A DNA stretch of 64,000 nucleotides, from assembly GCF_024169925.1 (NCBI RefSeq), contig NZ_JALJXF010000001.1, positions 2,610,001 to 2,674,000 on the forward strand. The letters are read 5' to 3'. Origin of the DNA: Methylorubrum extorquens. Its GTDB lineage: Bacteria; Pseudomonadota; Alphaproteobacteria; Rhizobiales; Beijerinckiaceae. This document shows positions 28,831 through 37,640 of the stretch, one piece after another. The position numbers were made by a program, and so were the translations under genes. The stretch's first letter is position 1; each line of letters begins with the position of its first letter. Below the pieces are notes generated by a model, which saw nothing but the letters and a program-made list of their open reading frames with translations, ran no database searches and had not been told where the DNA came from.

Positions 28831-31551
28831 ATGAAAGTCGTCGTCGTCGAGTCGCCGGCCAAGGCCAAGACGATCAACAAATACCTGGGGCGCGATTACG
28901 AGGTTCTGGCCTCTTTCGGCCATATCCGCGATCTGCCGGCCAAGGACGGCTCGGTCGATCCGGAGGCCGACTTCGCCATGATCTGGGAGGTGGAGGATCG
29001 CGGCGCCAAGCGCGTGTCCGAGATCGCCCGCGCCGTGAAGGGAGCCGAGAAGCTCATCCTCGCGACCGACCCGGATCGCGAGGGCGAGGCGATCTCCTGG
29101 CACGTCATCGAGGCGCTCACCGCCCGCAAGGCGCTGAAGGGCATTCCCGTCGAGCGCGTGACCTTCAACGCCATCACCAAGGCGTCGGTCGACGCGGCGA
29201 TGAAGAAGCCGCGCCAGATCGACCAGGCCCTGGTCGATGCCTATCTCGCGCGCCGCGCCCTCGATTACCTCGTCGGCTTCAACCTCTCGCCGGTGCTGTG
29301 GCGCAAGCTGCCCGGTGCCCGCTCGGCCGGTCGGGTGCAGTCGGTGGCGCTCCGCCTCGTGGTCGAGCGCGAGATGGAGATCGAGCGCTTCAAGGCCCGC
29401 GAGTACTGGTCGATCGTCGCCACCCTGGTGACGGAAGCCGGCGGCGTGTTCGAGGCGCGCCTCGTCGGCGCCGACGGCAAGCGCATCCAGCGCCTCGACG
29501 TCGGCAATGCCGAGGAGGCGGCGGCGTTCAAGCGCGACCTCGAACTCGCGACCTTCCAGGTGGCATCCGTCGAGGCCAAGCCCGCCAAGCGCCACCCGCA
29601 GCCGCCCTTCACCACCTCGACCCTGCAGCAGGAGGCCTCGCGCAAGCTCGGCATGGCCCCGGCGCAGACCATGCGGGTCGCCCAGCGGCTCTACGAGGGC
29701 GTGGATGTCGGCGGTGAGACCGTCGGCATCATCACCTACATGCGAACCGACGGCGTCGACATGGCGCCGGAGGCGATCCAGGACGCCCGCCGGGTGATCG
29801 GCCGCGAGTTCGGCGACGACTACGTCCCCGGCGCGCCGCGCAAGTACCAAGTGAAGGCCAAGAACGCGCAGGAGGCCCACGAGGCCGTGCGCCCGACCGA
29901 TATGGGCCGGTTGCCGAAGCAGATCGCCCGCTATCTCGAACCGGAGCAGGCCAAGCTCTACGAACTGATCTGGACGCGCACCATCGCCAGCCAGATGGAA
30001 TCGGCCGAGCTGGAGCGCACCACCGTCGAGGTGAGCGCGAATGTCGGCCCGCGCCGGATCGACCTGCGCGCCACCGGTCAGGTCGTGAAGTTCGACGGCT
30101 TCCTCGCCCTCTACCAAGAGGGCAAGGACGACGAGGAGGACGAGGATTCCAAGCGCCTGCCGGCGATGAAGGCGGGCGACGCCTTGAAGCGCGAGCGCAT
30201 CGCCTCGACCCAGCACTTCACCGAGCCGCCGCCGCGCTACTCCGAGGCCAGCCTCGTGAAGCGGATGGAGGAGCTCGGCATCGGCCGGCCTTCGACCTAT
30301 GCCGCGGTGCTGCAGACCCTGCGCGACCGCGAATACGTCCGCATCGAGAAGAAGCGCCTCCAGCCGGAGGACAAGGGCCGCCTCGTCACCGGCTTCCTCG
30401 AAAGCTTCTTCAAGCGCTACGTCGAATACGATTTCACCGCGAGCCTGGAAGAGCAGCTCGACCGGGTCTCGAATGCCGAGATCGACTGGCGCTCGGTGCT
30501 GCGCGACTTCTGGCGCGACTTCTCGGCGGCCATCGGCGGCACCAAGGAGTTGCGCGTCGCGGAGGTTCTCGAGGCGCTCAACGGCCTGCTCGGGCCGCAC
30601 ATCTTCCCCGAGAAGGCGGATGGCGGCGATCCGCGCGCCTGCCCAACCTGCGGGGCGGGCCAGCTCTCGCTCAAGCTCGGCAAGTTCGGCGCCTTCATCG
30701 GCTGCTCGAACTACCCCGAGTGCAAGTACACCCGCCAACTCTCAGCGTCGGGCGTCGAGGGTGAGGGCGACGGCTCCTCGGCCGAGGGCGGCCAGCCCGG
30801 CGTGCGGGTGCTCGGCGACGATCCGGCCACCGGCCTCCCCGTGACCCTGCGCGACGGGCGCTTCGGGCCGTTCGTGCAACTCGGCGAGGCGAGTGCCGAG
30901 AAGGGCGCGGAGAAGCCCAAGCGCTCCTCGCTGCCCAAGGGCACAAGCCCTAGCAGCGTGACCCTGGAGATCGGCCTACGCCTGCTGTCGCTGCCGCGCG
31001 AGGTGGCCAAGCATCCCGAGACCGGCGAGCCGATCCTGGCCAATCTCGGGCGCTTCGGCCCCTACGTGCAGCACGGAAAGACCTACGCCAATCTCGGCAA
31101 GGATGACGACGTGCTGGAGATCGGCGCCAACCGCGCCATCGACCTCATCGTCGCCAAGGAGCAGGGCGGCGGGCGCGGCCGTCCCTCGTCCGATCCCGGC
31201 CGCACGCTCGGCCAACATCCGGACGGCGCTGCACTCGTGGTCAAGGCCGGCAAGTACGGCCCCTATGTCAGCGACGGCTCGGTCAACGCGACGCTGCCGA
31301 AGACGATGGCCGCCGAGAGCCTGACGCTGGAGCAGGCGATCGACCTCGTCAACGCCAAGCGCGCCTCCGGCGGCGGCAAGAAGCCGGTCCGCAAGACGGC
31401 GGCCCGCGCCCGCGCCCCGGCGAAGAAGGCGGAGGCCGGCGAGGCGAAGAAGCCGGCCGTGCGCAAGGCGACGACCAAGGCGCCGGCGACGAAGGCCGCC
31501 GCCAAGCCGGCGGCTGCGAAGAAGGCTACCGCGAAGACGAAGGCGGGCTGA
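28831..31551 (+). CDS. topA: DNA topoisomerase I
   Basis: A 906-aa type IA topoisomerase that relaxes negative supercoils. The TOPRIM domain begins MKVVVVESPAKAKTINKYLG, with the acidic ATDPDREGEAISWH. The active-site Tyr is in GIITYMRTDG (residue 303). Then come one C4 zinc ribbon (ACPTCGAG...GCSNYPECKY), and three C-terminal repeats around GRFGPFVQLG, GRFGPYVQHG and GKYGPYVSDG. The last ~55 residues are Lys/Ala-rich, typical of DNA-binding tails in this group. The stop codon is the first TGA of a dispersed palindrome. Confidence 0.97.
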   Translation: MKVVVVESPAKAKTINKYLGRDYEVLASFGHIRDLPAKDGSVDPEADFAMIWEVEDRGAKRVSEIARAVKGAEKLILATDPDREGEAISWHVIEALTARKALKGIPVERVTFNAITKASVDAAMKKPRQIDQALVDAYLARRALDYLVGFNLSPVLWRKLPGARSAGRVQSVALRLVVEREMEIERFKAREYWSIVATLVTEAGGVFEARLVGADGKRIQRLDVGNAEEAAAFKRDLELATFQVASVEAKPAKRHPQPPFTTSTLQQEASRKLGMAPAQTMRVAQRLYEGVDVGGETVGIITYMRTDGVDMAPEAIQDARRVIGREFGDDYVPGAPRKYQVKAKNAQEAHEAVRPTDMGRLPKQIARYLEPEQAKLYELIWTRTIASQMESAELERTTVEVSANVGPRRIDLRATGQVVKFDGFLALYQEGKDDEEDEDSKRLPAMKAGDALKRERIASTQHFTEPPPRYSEASLVKRMEELGIGRPSTYAAVLQTLRDREYVRIEKKRLQPEDKGRLVTGFLESFFKRYVEYDFTASLEEQLDRVSNAEIDWRSVLRDFWRDFSAAIGGTKELRVAEVLEALNGLLGPHIFPEKADGGDPRACPTCGAGQLSLKLGKFGAFIGCSNYPECKYTRQLSASGVEGEGDGSSAEGGQPGVRVLGDDPATGLPVTLRDGRFGPFVQLGEASAEKGAEKPKRSSLPKGTSPSSVTLEIGLRLLSLPREVAKHPETGEPILANLGRFGPYVQHGKTYANLGKDDDVLEIGANRAIDLIVAKEQGGGRGRPSSDPGRTLGQHPDGAALVVKAGKYGPYVSDGSVNATLPKTMAAESLTLEQAIDLVNAKRASGGGKKPVRKTAARARAPAKKAEAGEAKKPAVRKATTKAPATKAAAKPAAAKKATAKTKAG

Positions 31552-31655
31552 CACGGTCCCCGCTTGATTCAACCGGGGACCGTGTCAGAGAGCCCGCGCG
31601 GCGCCTGAGCGACGCCCAAATCCGCCATCCCGAAGGGATCGAACGGATTTGGTAC
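31548..31655 (+). repeat. Dispersed two-module palindromic repeat, complete copy B
   Basis: Module 1 is a perfect 15-bp inverted repeat, CTGACACGGTCCCCG (31548-31562) with CGGGGACCGTGTCAG (31574-31588). A spacer containing GAGCCCGCGCGGCGCCTGAGCGA leads to module 2, CCAAATCCG (31616-31624) with CGGATTTGG (31644-31652) and an inner ATCCC/GGGAT. The TGA of module 1 is the topA stop. The module 1 hairpin may also serve as a transcription end. Confidence 0.88.
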
Positions 31656-31793
31656 GAGGGCTGCTTGAAGCGGCCGCTTCCTCCGGATGTCGGGTCTTTC
31701 TCGACGTCCGGACTACGGATTGCCCTTCATCCGGGTCGAGGGGGCGCACAGACGATTTCGCCGCGCGTCTTCTGCTCTCGGATCGTTCAGCCG

Positions 31794-31890
31794 GCCGTCA
31801 TCGCGAGCGACAGCGGACCGCTCCAGCCACGCGACCTTTCAGAGAAAGGCAGCGTGCTGGACCGATTCGGCGTCGCTCGGTGATGACGGC
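31794..31890. repeat. 97-nt near-complete hairpin between topA and trmB
   Basis: The outer arms are 31794-31811 and 31872-31890 (GCCGTCATC...GAGCGAC against GTCGCTCG...GATGACGGC, one bulge). Inside, AGCGG/CCGCT forms a side hairpin, CCAGCCACGC pairs with GCGTGCTGG, and the tip is CCTTTC-AGA-GAAAGG. The opening CCGTCATCGCGAGCGA resembles a REP-like sequence found in many proteobacteria. It contains no gene and has no sequence in common with the two-module repeat. Confidence 0.75.
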
Positions 31891-31911
31891 GTGGAGTGTT
31901 CGGCAGCCGGA

Positions 31912-32649
31912 TCAGTCCGTGCCGACCCGCTCGAACGTGAGGTAGCTCGGCCACCGGCTGGCCGCGAGGGCCTTGGCCTCGTAGCGGGTGCCCGGCCAAC
32001 CCTCGAACGGCTTGCGCCAGTCGTCGGCGGTCTCGGCCGTCCAGCGCAATTGCGGGCAGCGGGCGGCGCGGACCAGGGTCCAGCCCGCGTAATCGTCGAT
32101 GTCGCTGGCAAAGCGGAAATGGCCGCCGGGGCGCAGAACGCGCGCGATCTCGGCGAGCGAGGCGTCCGACACGAATCGGCGCTTGCGCTGGCGGCGCTTC
32201 GGCCAGGGGTCGGGATAGAGCAGGTAGACGCGGGCGAGGCTCGCATCCGGCAGGGCGGCGAGCAGGGCTGTCGCGTCCTCGTCCCATACGCGGACGTTGC
32301 GCAAGCCGCGGTCGTCCACTGCGCGCAGCAGCTTGACCACGCCGTTGACGAAGGGCTCGCAGCCGATGATGCCGACTTGGCGGTGGGACTCGGCCTGGGC
32401 TGCGAGGTGCTCGCCGCCGCCGAAGCCGATCTCGAGCCAGACCTCGTCGATCGGCCCCGGAAACAGGCTTGGCGGGTCCAAAAATTCGCCGCGCTCGGGC
32501 AGCGCGACGCGTAAGTGCGGCAGTGCCCCTTCGAGGCGCTGCTCCTGCCCCGGGCGAAGGCGCTTGCCCTTGCGGCGCCCGTAGAAGGCCCGCTCGGTCT
32601 CCGCCGTCCCGCCCGTCTCGGGAGGGATGTCCGCATCCCTCCCCATCAT
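31912..32649 (-). CDS. trmB: tRNA (guanine-N7-)-methyltransferase
   Basis: A 245-aa SAM-dependent enzyme that makes m7G46 in tRNA. The SAM site is WLEIGFGGGEHL, followed by GCEPFVNGVV, the acidic VWDEDAT, and the tRNA-binding YLLYPDPWPKRRQRKRRFV. The N-terminus is rich in Arg/Lys with FYGRRKGKRLRPGQ, as in alphaproteobacterial TrmB. It lies nine bases downstream of metK, so the methyl donor synthase and this methyltransferase share a transcript. Confidence 0.95.
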   Translation of the reverse strand: MMGRDADIPPETGGTAETERAFYGRRKGKRLRPGQEQRLEGALPHLRVALPERGEFLDPPSLFPGPIDEVWLEIGFGGGEHLAAQAESHRQVGIIGCEPFVNGVVKLLRAVDDRGLRNVRVWDEDATALLAALPDASLARVYLLYPDPWPKRRQRKRRFVSDASLAEIARVLRPGGHFRFASDIDDYAGWTLVRAARCPQLRWTAETADDWRKPFEGWPGTRYEAKALAASRWPSYLTFERVGTD

Positions 32650-32658
32650 GGTTCGGGC

Positions 32659-33834
32659 TTAGAACGCCGACTTCAGCTTGTCGGCCAGATCCGTCTTCTC
32701 CCAGGAGAAGCCGCCGTCGGCATCGGGCTCGCGGCCGAAATGGCCGTAGGCCGAGGTGCGGGCGTAGATCGGCTTGTTGAGCTGGAGTGCCGTGCGGATG
32801 CCGCGGGGCGAGAGATCGAGCGCGTCCATCAGCACGCCTTCGAGCCGGGCCTCGTCCACGGTGCCGGTGCCGTGCAGATCGACGTAGATCGACAGGGGCT
32901 TGGCCACGCCGATGGCGTAGGAGAGCTGGATCGTGGCGCGGCGGGCGAGGCCGGCGGCGACGACGTTCTTGGCCAGATAGCGGGCGGCATAGGCGGCCGA
33001 GCGATCGACCTTGGTCGGGTCCTTGCCGGAGAAGGCGCCGCCGCCGTGGGGCGCCGCGCCGCCGTAGGTGTCGACGATGATCTTGCGGCCGGTGAGGCCG
33101 GCGTCGCCGTCGGGGCCGCCGATCACGAACTTGCCGGTCGGGTTGACGTGCCAGACGGTGCTCTCGTTGACCCAGCCCTGCGGCAGGGCCTTGAGGATGT
33201 AGGGCTCGACGATGGCGCGCACGTCGGCGGAGTCGAGCGACTCGTCGAGATGCTGCGTCGAGAGAACGATCTGCGTCACCTCGACCGGGCGGCCGTCGGC
33301 GTAGCGCACGGTGACCTGGCTCTTGGCATCGGGGCCGAGCTTGGCCGCGTCGCCCTGCTTGGCCTTGCGCGCGTCGGCGAGGTCCTTGAGGATCTTGTGG
33401 GCGTAGAAGATCGGGGCCGGCATCAGGGCCGGGGTCTCGTCGGCGGCGTAGCCGAACATGATGCCCTGGTCGCCCGCGCCCTCGTCCTTGTTGCCGGCGG
33501 CGTCCACGCCCTGCGCGATGTCGGCGGACTGCGCATGCAGGTAGATGGCGACGTCGTTGTTCTTCCAGTGGAAGCCCGACTGCTCGTAGCCGATGTCGCG
33601 CACGGCCTCGCGGGTCAGTTCTTCCAGATCCTTGAAGGTCACGGAATCGGGGCCGCGCACCTCACCCGCGATCACGACGCGGTTGGTCGTCGTCAGCGTC
33701 TCGACGCCGAGGCGCGCCTCCGGCATCGCCGCGAGATAGGCATCGACCACGGTGTCCGAGATCCGGTCGCTCACCTTGTCGGGGTGGCCTTCGGAGACGG
33801 ATTCGCTGGTGAAGAGGTAGTCGGAACGAGGCAT
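32659..33834 (-). CDS. metK: S-adenosylmethionine synthase
   Basis: A 391-aa methionine adenosyltransferase making SAM from methionine and ATP. It starts [25 protein letters not shown]. Signature blocks [12 protein letters not shown] and [22 protein letters not shown] are intact. A Met three codons upstream (33843) is possible but the chosen ATG matches the family N-terminus. The 213 bases upstream show no SAM riboswitch that I can recognise. Confidence 0.97.
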   Translation of the reverse strand: MPRSDYLFTSESVSEGHPDKVSDRISDTVVDAYLAAMPEARLGVETLTTTNRVVIAGEVRGPDSVTFKDLEELTREAVRDIGYEQSGFHWKNNDVAIYLHAQSADIAQGVDAAGNKDEGAGDQGIMFGYAADETPALMPAPIFYAHKILKDLADARKAKQGDAAKLGPDAKSQVTVRYADGRPVEVTQIVLSTQHLDESLDSADVRAIVEPYILKALPQGWVNESTVWHVNPTGKFVIGGPDGDAGLTGRKIIVDTYGGAAPHGGGAFSGKDPTKVDRSAAYAARYLAKNVVAAGLARRATIQLSYAIGVAKPLSIYVDLHGTGTVDEARLEGVLMDALDLSPRGIRTALQLNKPIYARTSAYGHFGREPDADGGFSWEKTDLADKLKSAF

Positions 33835-34048
33835 CGTGTGCACCCCCGATTGTCGGGCGCGCCTCGTATGTCACGGCGCTTACCCTGGTCTCCAGAGGCG
33901 CGGCTTGTCGCATCGCCGTTTCGGACGGTCAAGCCGGAATGGCGAAATCGTCCGTTTTAACGAACGCTGACATGAGAGCTCTCGCCCTGTGCGTCCGTGC
34001 CTGCCACAGGTCGTGCGGGCGTCCCCTGCCCGATGCCTGGCCGACCGA

Positions 34049-34456
34049 TCAGCCCTTGAGTTCCTGGCTCAGGATCTCGACGGCGGCGGAGAGTTCGCGG
34101 CGCTGCTGCTCGGTGAAGGTTTCGGTGAACTGCCGGGCGAACGCACGGGCAAGATCGGACCACGGCTCAACAGCGTAGGCTTGCTGGCCATTGTCCGAGA
34201 AGCCGCGTTCCGTTTCCGGGTCCGGATGGGGAATGCCATCGAGAAAGTCCGAGACCGGGGTATTGGTGAGGCGGCCGAGGATCGCAAGATGAACCGCGCT
34301 GATCCGGTTGACGCCTTTCTCGTACTTCTGGAGCTGCGCGGCAGACATCCCGAAGCTATCGGCGACAGCGCGCTGCGTCAGTTTCGAGCGTTTTCGCTGC
34401 TCGGCAATGCGACGTCCGAGAAGGACGTCGCGCTCATCGGTCTTCTGGCCTGCCAT
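34049..34456 (-). CDS. Cro/CI-type helix-turn-helix regulator
   Basis: A 135-aa DNA-binding protein. The HTH_XRE domain covers residues ~12-68: LGRRIAEQRKRSKLTQRAVADSFGMSAAQLQKYEKGVNRIS. The C-terminal half is acidic and helical (FARQFTETFTEQQRREL) and may mediate dimerisation. The ATG at 34456 gives the compact form; a longer frame has a basic extension lacking family likeness. It lies next to the tRNA-Arg gene, a common integration point, but no other phage-like gene is present. Confidence 0.8.
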   Translation of the reverse strand: MAGQKTDERDVLLGRRIAEQRKRSKLTQRAVADSFGMSAAQLQKYEKGVNRISAVHLAILGRLTNTPVSDFLDGIPHPDPETERGFSDNGQQAYAVEPWSDLARAFARQFTETFTEQQRRELSAAVEILSQELKG

Positions 34457-34640
34457 TTTCGTTCTGCCCAAGCTCTTTCGGGCGATGCTTCGAACGAAAA
34501 CTTTCCTGTTGCAAGGGCGCTTCGGAGGCCAATCGCGACGACACACCTGTTATGTCATTTGTTATAGATGCGGCGTGGCGTCGCACTCAGATCGCAGGAA
34601 GTATCGAATGTTCGCCTGCAATCTCAGGCAGTGAAACGAT

Positions 34641-34960
34641 TGGCGTCCCCGGCAGGGCTCGAACCTGCGACCCCAGGTTTCATACCACTTCGACTTTCGC
34701 CGCCACGCTGTTCGCGCGTTCGTGGTCTGGACTATCCCTTCACCGTGAGCTTCGAACGAAGCCTTTAGGTGCCACCCGTCTAGTCTCTACACCTTCCCTC
34801 GGACCGTGACCGGACCTCGGGCTTGGCTCGGGATCGGCAGGGCGCTGCGGCGCCGGAAGCTTTCCCCGAATTTGAGCGGATCCGCCGTGCGGTTTCCCAT
34901 CACGGCGCCCAATTGTGGAGTTTAGGAAACCTGTGCTCTGTCCAGCTGAGCTACGGAGAC
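34641..34960 (-). tRNA. tRNA-Arg(CCU) interrupted by a group I intron
   Basis: Read on the minus strand, exon 1 (34960-34924, 37 nt) begins GTCTCCGTAGCTCAGCTGG and ends CAGGTTTCCT. Exon 2 (34680-34641, 40 nt) begins AAACCTGGGG and ends GGGGACGCCA. Joined, they give a 77-nt cloverleaf: the anticodon stem CAGGT/ACCTG holds the loop TTCCTAA with anticodon CCT, the T-arm is GCAGGTTCGAGCCCTGC, the acceptor stem GTCTCCG pairs with CGGGGAC (one G-U), and CCA is encoded. The break falls directly after the anticodon, the known site for the Agrobacterium tRNA-Arg(CCU) intron. Confidence 0.93.
34681..34923 (-). ncRNA. Self-splicing group I intron (243 nt) in tRNA-Arg
   Basis: The intron follows a T (last anticodon base) and ends in G (complement of 34681), as group I introns do. 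On the minus strand it has the conserved core: a Q/R-like region near CCGATCCCGAGCCAAGCC, the S-strand GTGTAGAGACTAGACGGG and the late GAAGGGATAGTCCAGACC element whose TAGTC pairs with GACTA (P7). No open reading frame is present, so it is an intron without homing enzyme. Small size and tRNA host fit subgroup IC3. Confidence 0.88.
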
Positions 34961-35188
34961 GTCCGTTCAGGCTTAGCATCATCACAGGGGGGCGCCAACC
35001 GCTCCGGCCTGGGCCGTCGACGATTGTATGGGAAGAGCCGGAGCACGCGTTCGGCGAGCTGTTGCTTGGGAGGCGCACGAGCCGGCAATCCGCGATTGCG
35101 CGCCGGCGGTGCTCTCGCGTGCCGCGATCCGGGCACTTTTCGCGCGGCATCCTCGCCTGAATCGAAAAGCCGAGCGCGAACGGTGACG

Positions 35189-36061
35189 ATGTTGCCCGGT
35201 GATGGTCACGAGATCGGCCCGCATGGGGGGCCTCATGGTGGGAGCCGGACGAGCCGAGGCGGCGCCCCGGCTCTCGTCTGCCTGCTCGCCGCCACCTGCG
35301 GCGCGCCCGGCAACGCGTCGAGCGCTCCGCGGATGGAAGAGGCATGCCGGCCGGCCGCCTCGGTTGAGGACCGCCTTGCCGACATCGGAGCCAGGGGCGA
35401 GCTGCATTTCGCATCCGGCCGCCGGGCCGTGCTCTCCGGGCTGCGCTGGCCCGACGAGCCGGCGTTCGACGCGGCTGCGCGGGGTTGGCTGAACGCCTTT
35501 CGCGGCGCGTCCCTGGTTTTGACCGAGCGCGGCGCCGAGGACCGCTGGGGCCGCCGTCACGCTGACGCGATCACGGGCGGGATCGCGGGCGGGGCGGAGC
35601 CGGTCGATCTCGCCGGAGGATTGGTCGCGGCCGGGCTTGCCTACGCCGATGCTGGCGAGGCCGACACGCTCTGCCGCCCGGCGCTCCGCGCCGTTGAGGC
35701 GGCGCCGCGGGCGGCCGGGCTCGGCCTGTGGGCTGGGGGCCCGCTCGCGGCGACGGATGTGGCGGCGCTGAGCGCGCGCGCCGGGCGCTTCACGGTGGTG
35801 GAGGGGCGCATTCTCCATGTCGGCGAGCGGTCGGCCCGAACCTATCTCGACTTCGCGCGCCGGGGCGGGCAAGGCTTGACCGTAACCGTGCAGAAACGCT
35901 CTTGGCGGATTCTGGGTGAACAGGGTTTGTCTGCGGCCACGCTGAGGGGCCGGCTCGTGAGAATCCGCGGCATGGTCGAGATCGGTCGGGGGCCGTTCAT
36001 CGATCTCGCTGGCGTCGAAGGCATCGAGGTTGTCGAGGGGGAGCAGGCGCTGCGGCGCTAG
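35189..36061 (+). CDS. Thermonuclease (SNase)-like secreted protein
   Basis: A 290-aa protein with a SNase-like OB-fold. Blocks ELHFASGRRAVLSGLRWP, EDRWGRRHADAI, VAAGLAYADAGEADTLCRPAL and EAAPRAAGLGLWA match thermonuclease-family proteins (residues ~60-180). A second beta domain (FTVVEGRILHVGERSARTYLDF...) resembles an OB-type nucleic-acid domain. The N-terminus is hydrophobic (APALVCLLAATCGAPGNAS), so it may be exported. Some catalytic Arg/Glu positions of staphylococcal nuclease are unclear, so activity is not assured. The start is uncertain. Confidence 0.65.
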   Translation: MLPGDGHEIGPHGGPHGGSRTSRGGAPALVCLLAATCGAPGNASSAPRMEEACRPAASVEDRLADIGARGELHFASGRRAVLSGLRWPDEPAFDAAARGWLNAFRGASLVLTERGAEDRWGRRHADAITGGIAGGAEPVDLAGGLVAAGLAYADAGEADTLCRPALRAVEAAPRAAGLGLWAGGPLAATDVAALSARAGRFTVVEGRILHVGERSARTYLDFARRGGQGLTVTVQKRSWRILGEQGLSAATLRGRLVRIRGMVEIGRGPFIDLAGVEGIEVVEGEQALRR

Positions 36062-36067
36062 AACGGC

Positions 36068-37570
36068 ATGACGGGGGATCGGCAACACATATCGAGGCGG
36101 CGGCGCATGCGCGGGGGTAGCCCTCGGGAACTTGCACGGCTGGCCGCACTGGCCATGCTTGCGGGCTCGCTCGCGGCCTGCGCCGCCGACCAGACCGGAA
36201 GCGTGCTGACGCCGGCGGTCATCAAGGTGCCCGAGCAGGCACCGAAGACCACGGGGCGCGCCCGGTCGGACGAGGCGGACCACGCCAAGCTCGTGGCCTC
36301 GTTCGGCGGCGAGTACCGCGCGCCGGCCGCTCACCGGCTCATCACCGAGATCACCGACCGGCTCGTGCGGGTCAGCGACCGGCCGGAGGAAAGCTACGCG
36401 GTCACGCTGCTCGATTCGCCCGTCGTCAATGCCTTCGCCCTGCCGAGCGGCCGGCTTTACGTCACCCGTGGCCTGCTGGCGCTCGCCGGCGACAGCTCGG
36501 AGGTCGCGGCGGTGCTCGCGCATGAGATCGCCCACGTGACCCTGCGCCATGCCACCGCCCGCAGCGAGATGGCCCTGCGCTCGCAACTCGTCAGCCGCGT
36601 GGTCGCCGACGTGCTGAACGACCCCGTTACGGGGGCGCAGCTCGAGAGCCAGTCGAAGTTCACCCTCGCCCGCTTCTCCCGCGAGCAGGAGCTGGAGGCC
36701 GACACCAATGGCGTGCGCGTGCTCGCCCAGGCCGGCTACGATCCCTTCGGTGCCGGCCGCTTCCTCGACGCGCTCCAGCGCACCATGGCGCTCAAGGCCG
36801 GCAACGGCAGTGCGGCCGAGCCCGACATGCTCGCGACCCATCCGGCGACCGCCGAGCGCATCGCGCTCGTCACCCGCGCGGCCCGGCGCATCGGCGCCCC
36901 CGGCCTCGGCGCCGACGACCGCGCCCGCTACCTCGCGGCGATCGACGGACTCGCCTACGGCGACAATCCCGGCGAAGGGCTGGTGCGCGGGCGCCGCTTC
37001 CTGCATCCGGGCCTCAACATCGCCTTCGAGGTGCCGGACGCCTTCGCCATCGAGAACACCCGCAACGCCGTGCTCGGCACCACGCCGGAGGGCAGCCGCC
37101 GCCTGCTGTTCGATCAGGTCGAGGCGAGCGGCGACCGCAGCCTGGAGGATGTGCTGCGCGCGACCTGGAACGACGCCATCGAGGCGGGTTCGGTCGAGAA
37201 TCGCATCGTCGGCGGGCGCTCGGCCGCCACCGCCCTGTCGCGGGGCAAGGATTGGACGTTTCGGCTGGCCGCGATCCGCATGGGCGAGACCACCTACCGC
37301 ATGATCATGGCGGCCAAGGGCGCGACCGACCCCGAGCCGGCCTTCCGCCGCTGGCTGGAGAGCCTGCGCCCGATCGAGCCGGAGGAGACCGCCGCCCTCA
37401 AGCCGGCGCATCTGCGGATCGTCACCGCCGCTCCGGGCGACACCGTGGAGGGGCTGGCCCGCCGCATGAGCGTGCCCGACCGCGCCGTCGATCGCTTCCT
37501 CGTGCTCAACAGCCTGCAGCGCGGTGCGGTGGTGAAGCCCGGTCTGAGCTACAAGCTCGTCGTCGAGTGA
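36068..37570 (+). CDS. M48-family metalloprotease lipoprotein
   Basis: A 500-aa periplasmic protease of the BepA/YfgC-like group. Lipobox LAAC follows a basic N-terminus. The zinc motif is VLAHEIAHVTLRHA with the third ligand in REQELEADTNGVRVL. A conserved DMLATHPATAERI ends the catalytic domain (~residue 270). A C-terminal half of unclear type follows, ending in a LysM-like segment (VTAAPGDTVEGLARRM...LKPGLSYKLVV). It is six bases from the upstream gene, so they probably share a transcript. Likely role: quality control of outer-membrane proteins. Confidence 0.88.
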   Translation: MTGDRQHISRRRRMRGGSPRELARLAALAMLAGSLAACAADQTGSVLTPAVIKVPEQAPKTTGRARSDEADHAKLVASFGGEYRAPAAHRLITEITDRLVRVSDRPEESYAVTLLDSPVVNAFALPSGRLYVTRGLLALAGDSSEVAAVLAHEIAHVTLRHATARSEMALRSQLVSRVVADVLNDPVTGAQLESQSKFTLARFSREQELEADTNGVRVLAQAGYDPFGAGRFLDALQRTMALKAGNGSAAEPDMLATHPATAERIALVTRAARRIGAPGLGADDRARYLAAIDGLAYGDNPGEGLVRGRRFLHPGLNIAFEVPDAFAIENTRNAVLGTTPEGSRRLLFDQVEASGDRSLEDVLRATWNDAIEAGSVENRIVGGRSAATALSRGKDWTFRLAAIRMGETTYRMIMAAKGATDPEPAFRRWLESLRPIEPEETAALKPAHLRIVTAAPGDTVEGLARRMSVPDRAVDRFLVLNSLQRGAVVKPGLSYKLVVE

Positions 37571-37640
37571 GGGGCGAGGCCGTCGGGGTTGCACGTTCGG
37601 GGACCGGCGCTTAGGCCCTTGGCCGCAAAACAGGTCCGAC

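Noticed and set aside
33835-34048. SAM-responsive riboswitch upstream of metK
   Set aside because: The leader has no recognisable SAM-I, SAM-II or SAM/SAH-type core by eye. A covariance search would be needed to exclude a rare class.
34049-34960. Integrated element at the tRNA-Arg gene
   Set aside because: A HTH regulator adjoins the tRNA, but there is no integrase and no duplicated tRNA 3' end; the interruption of the tRNA is explained by the group I intron.
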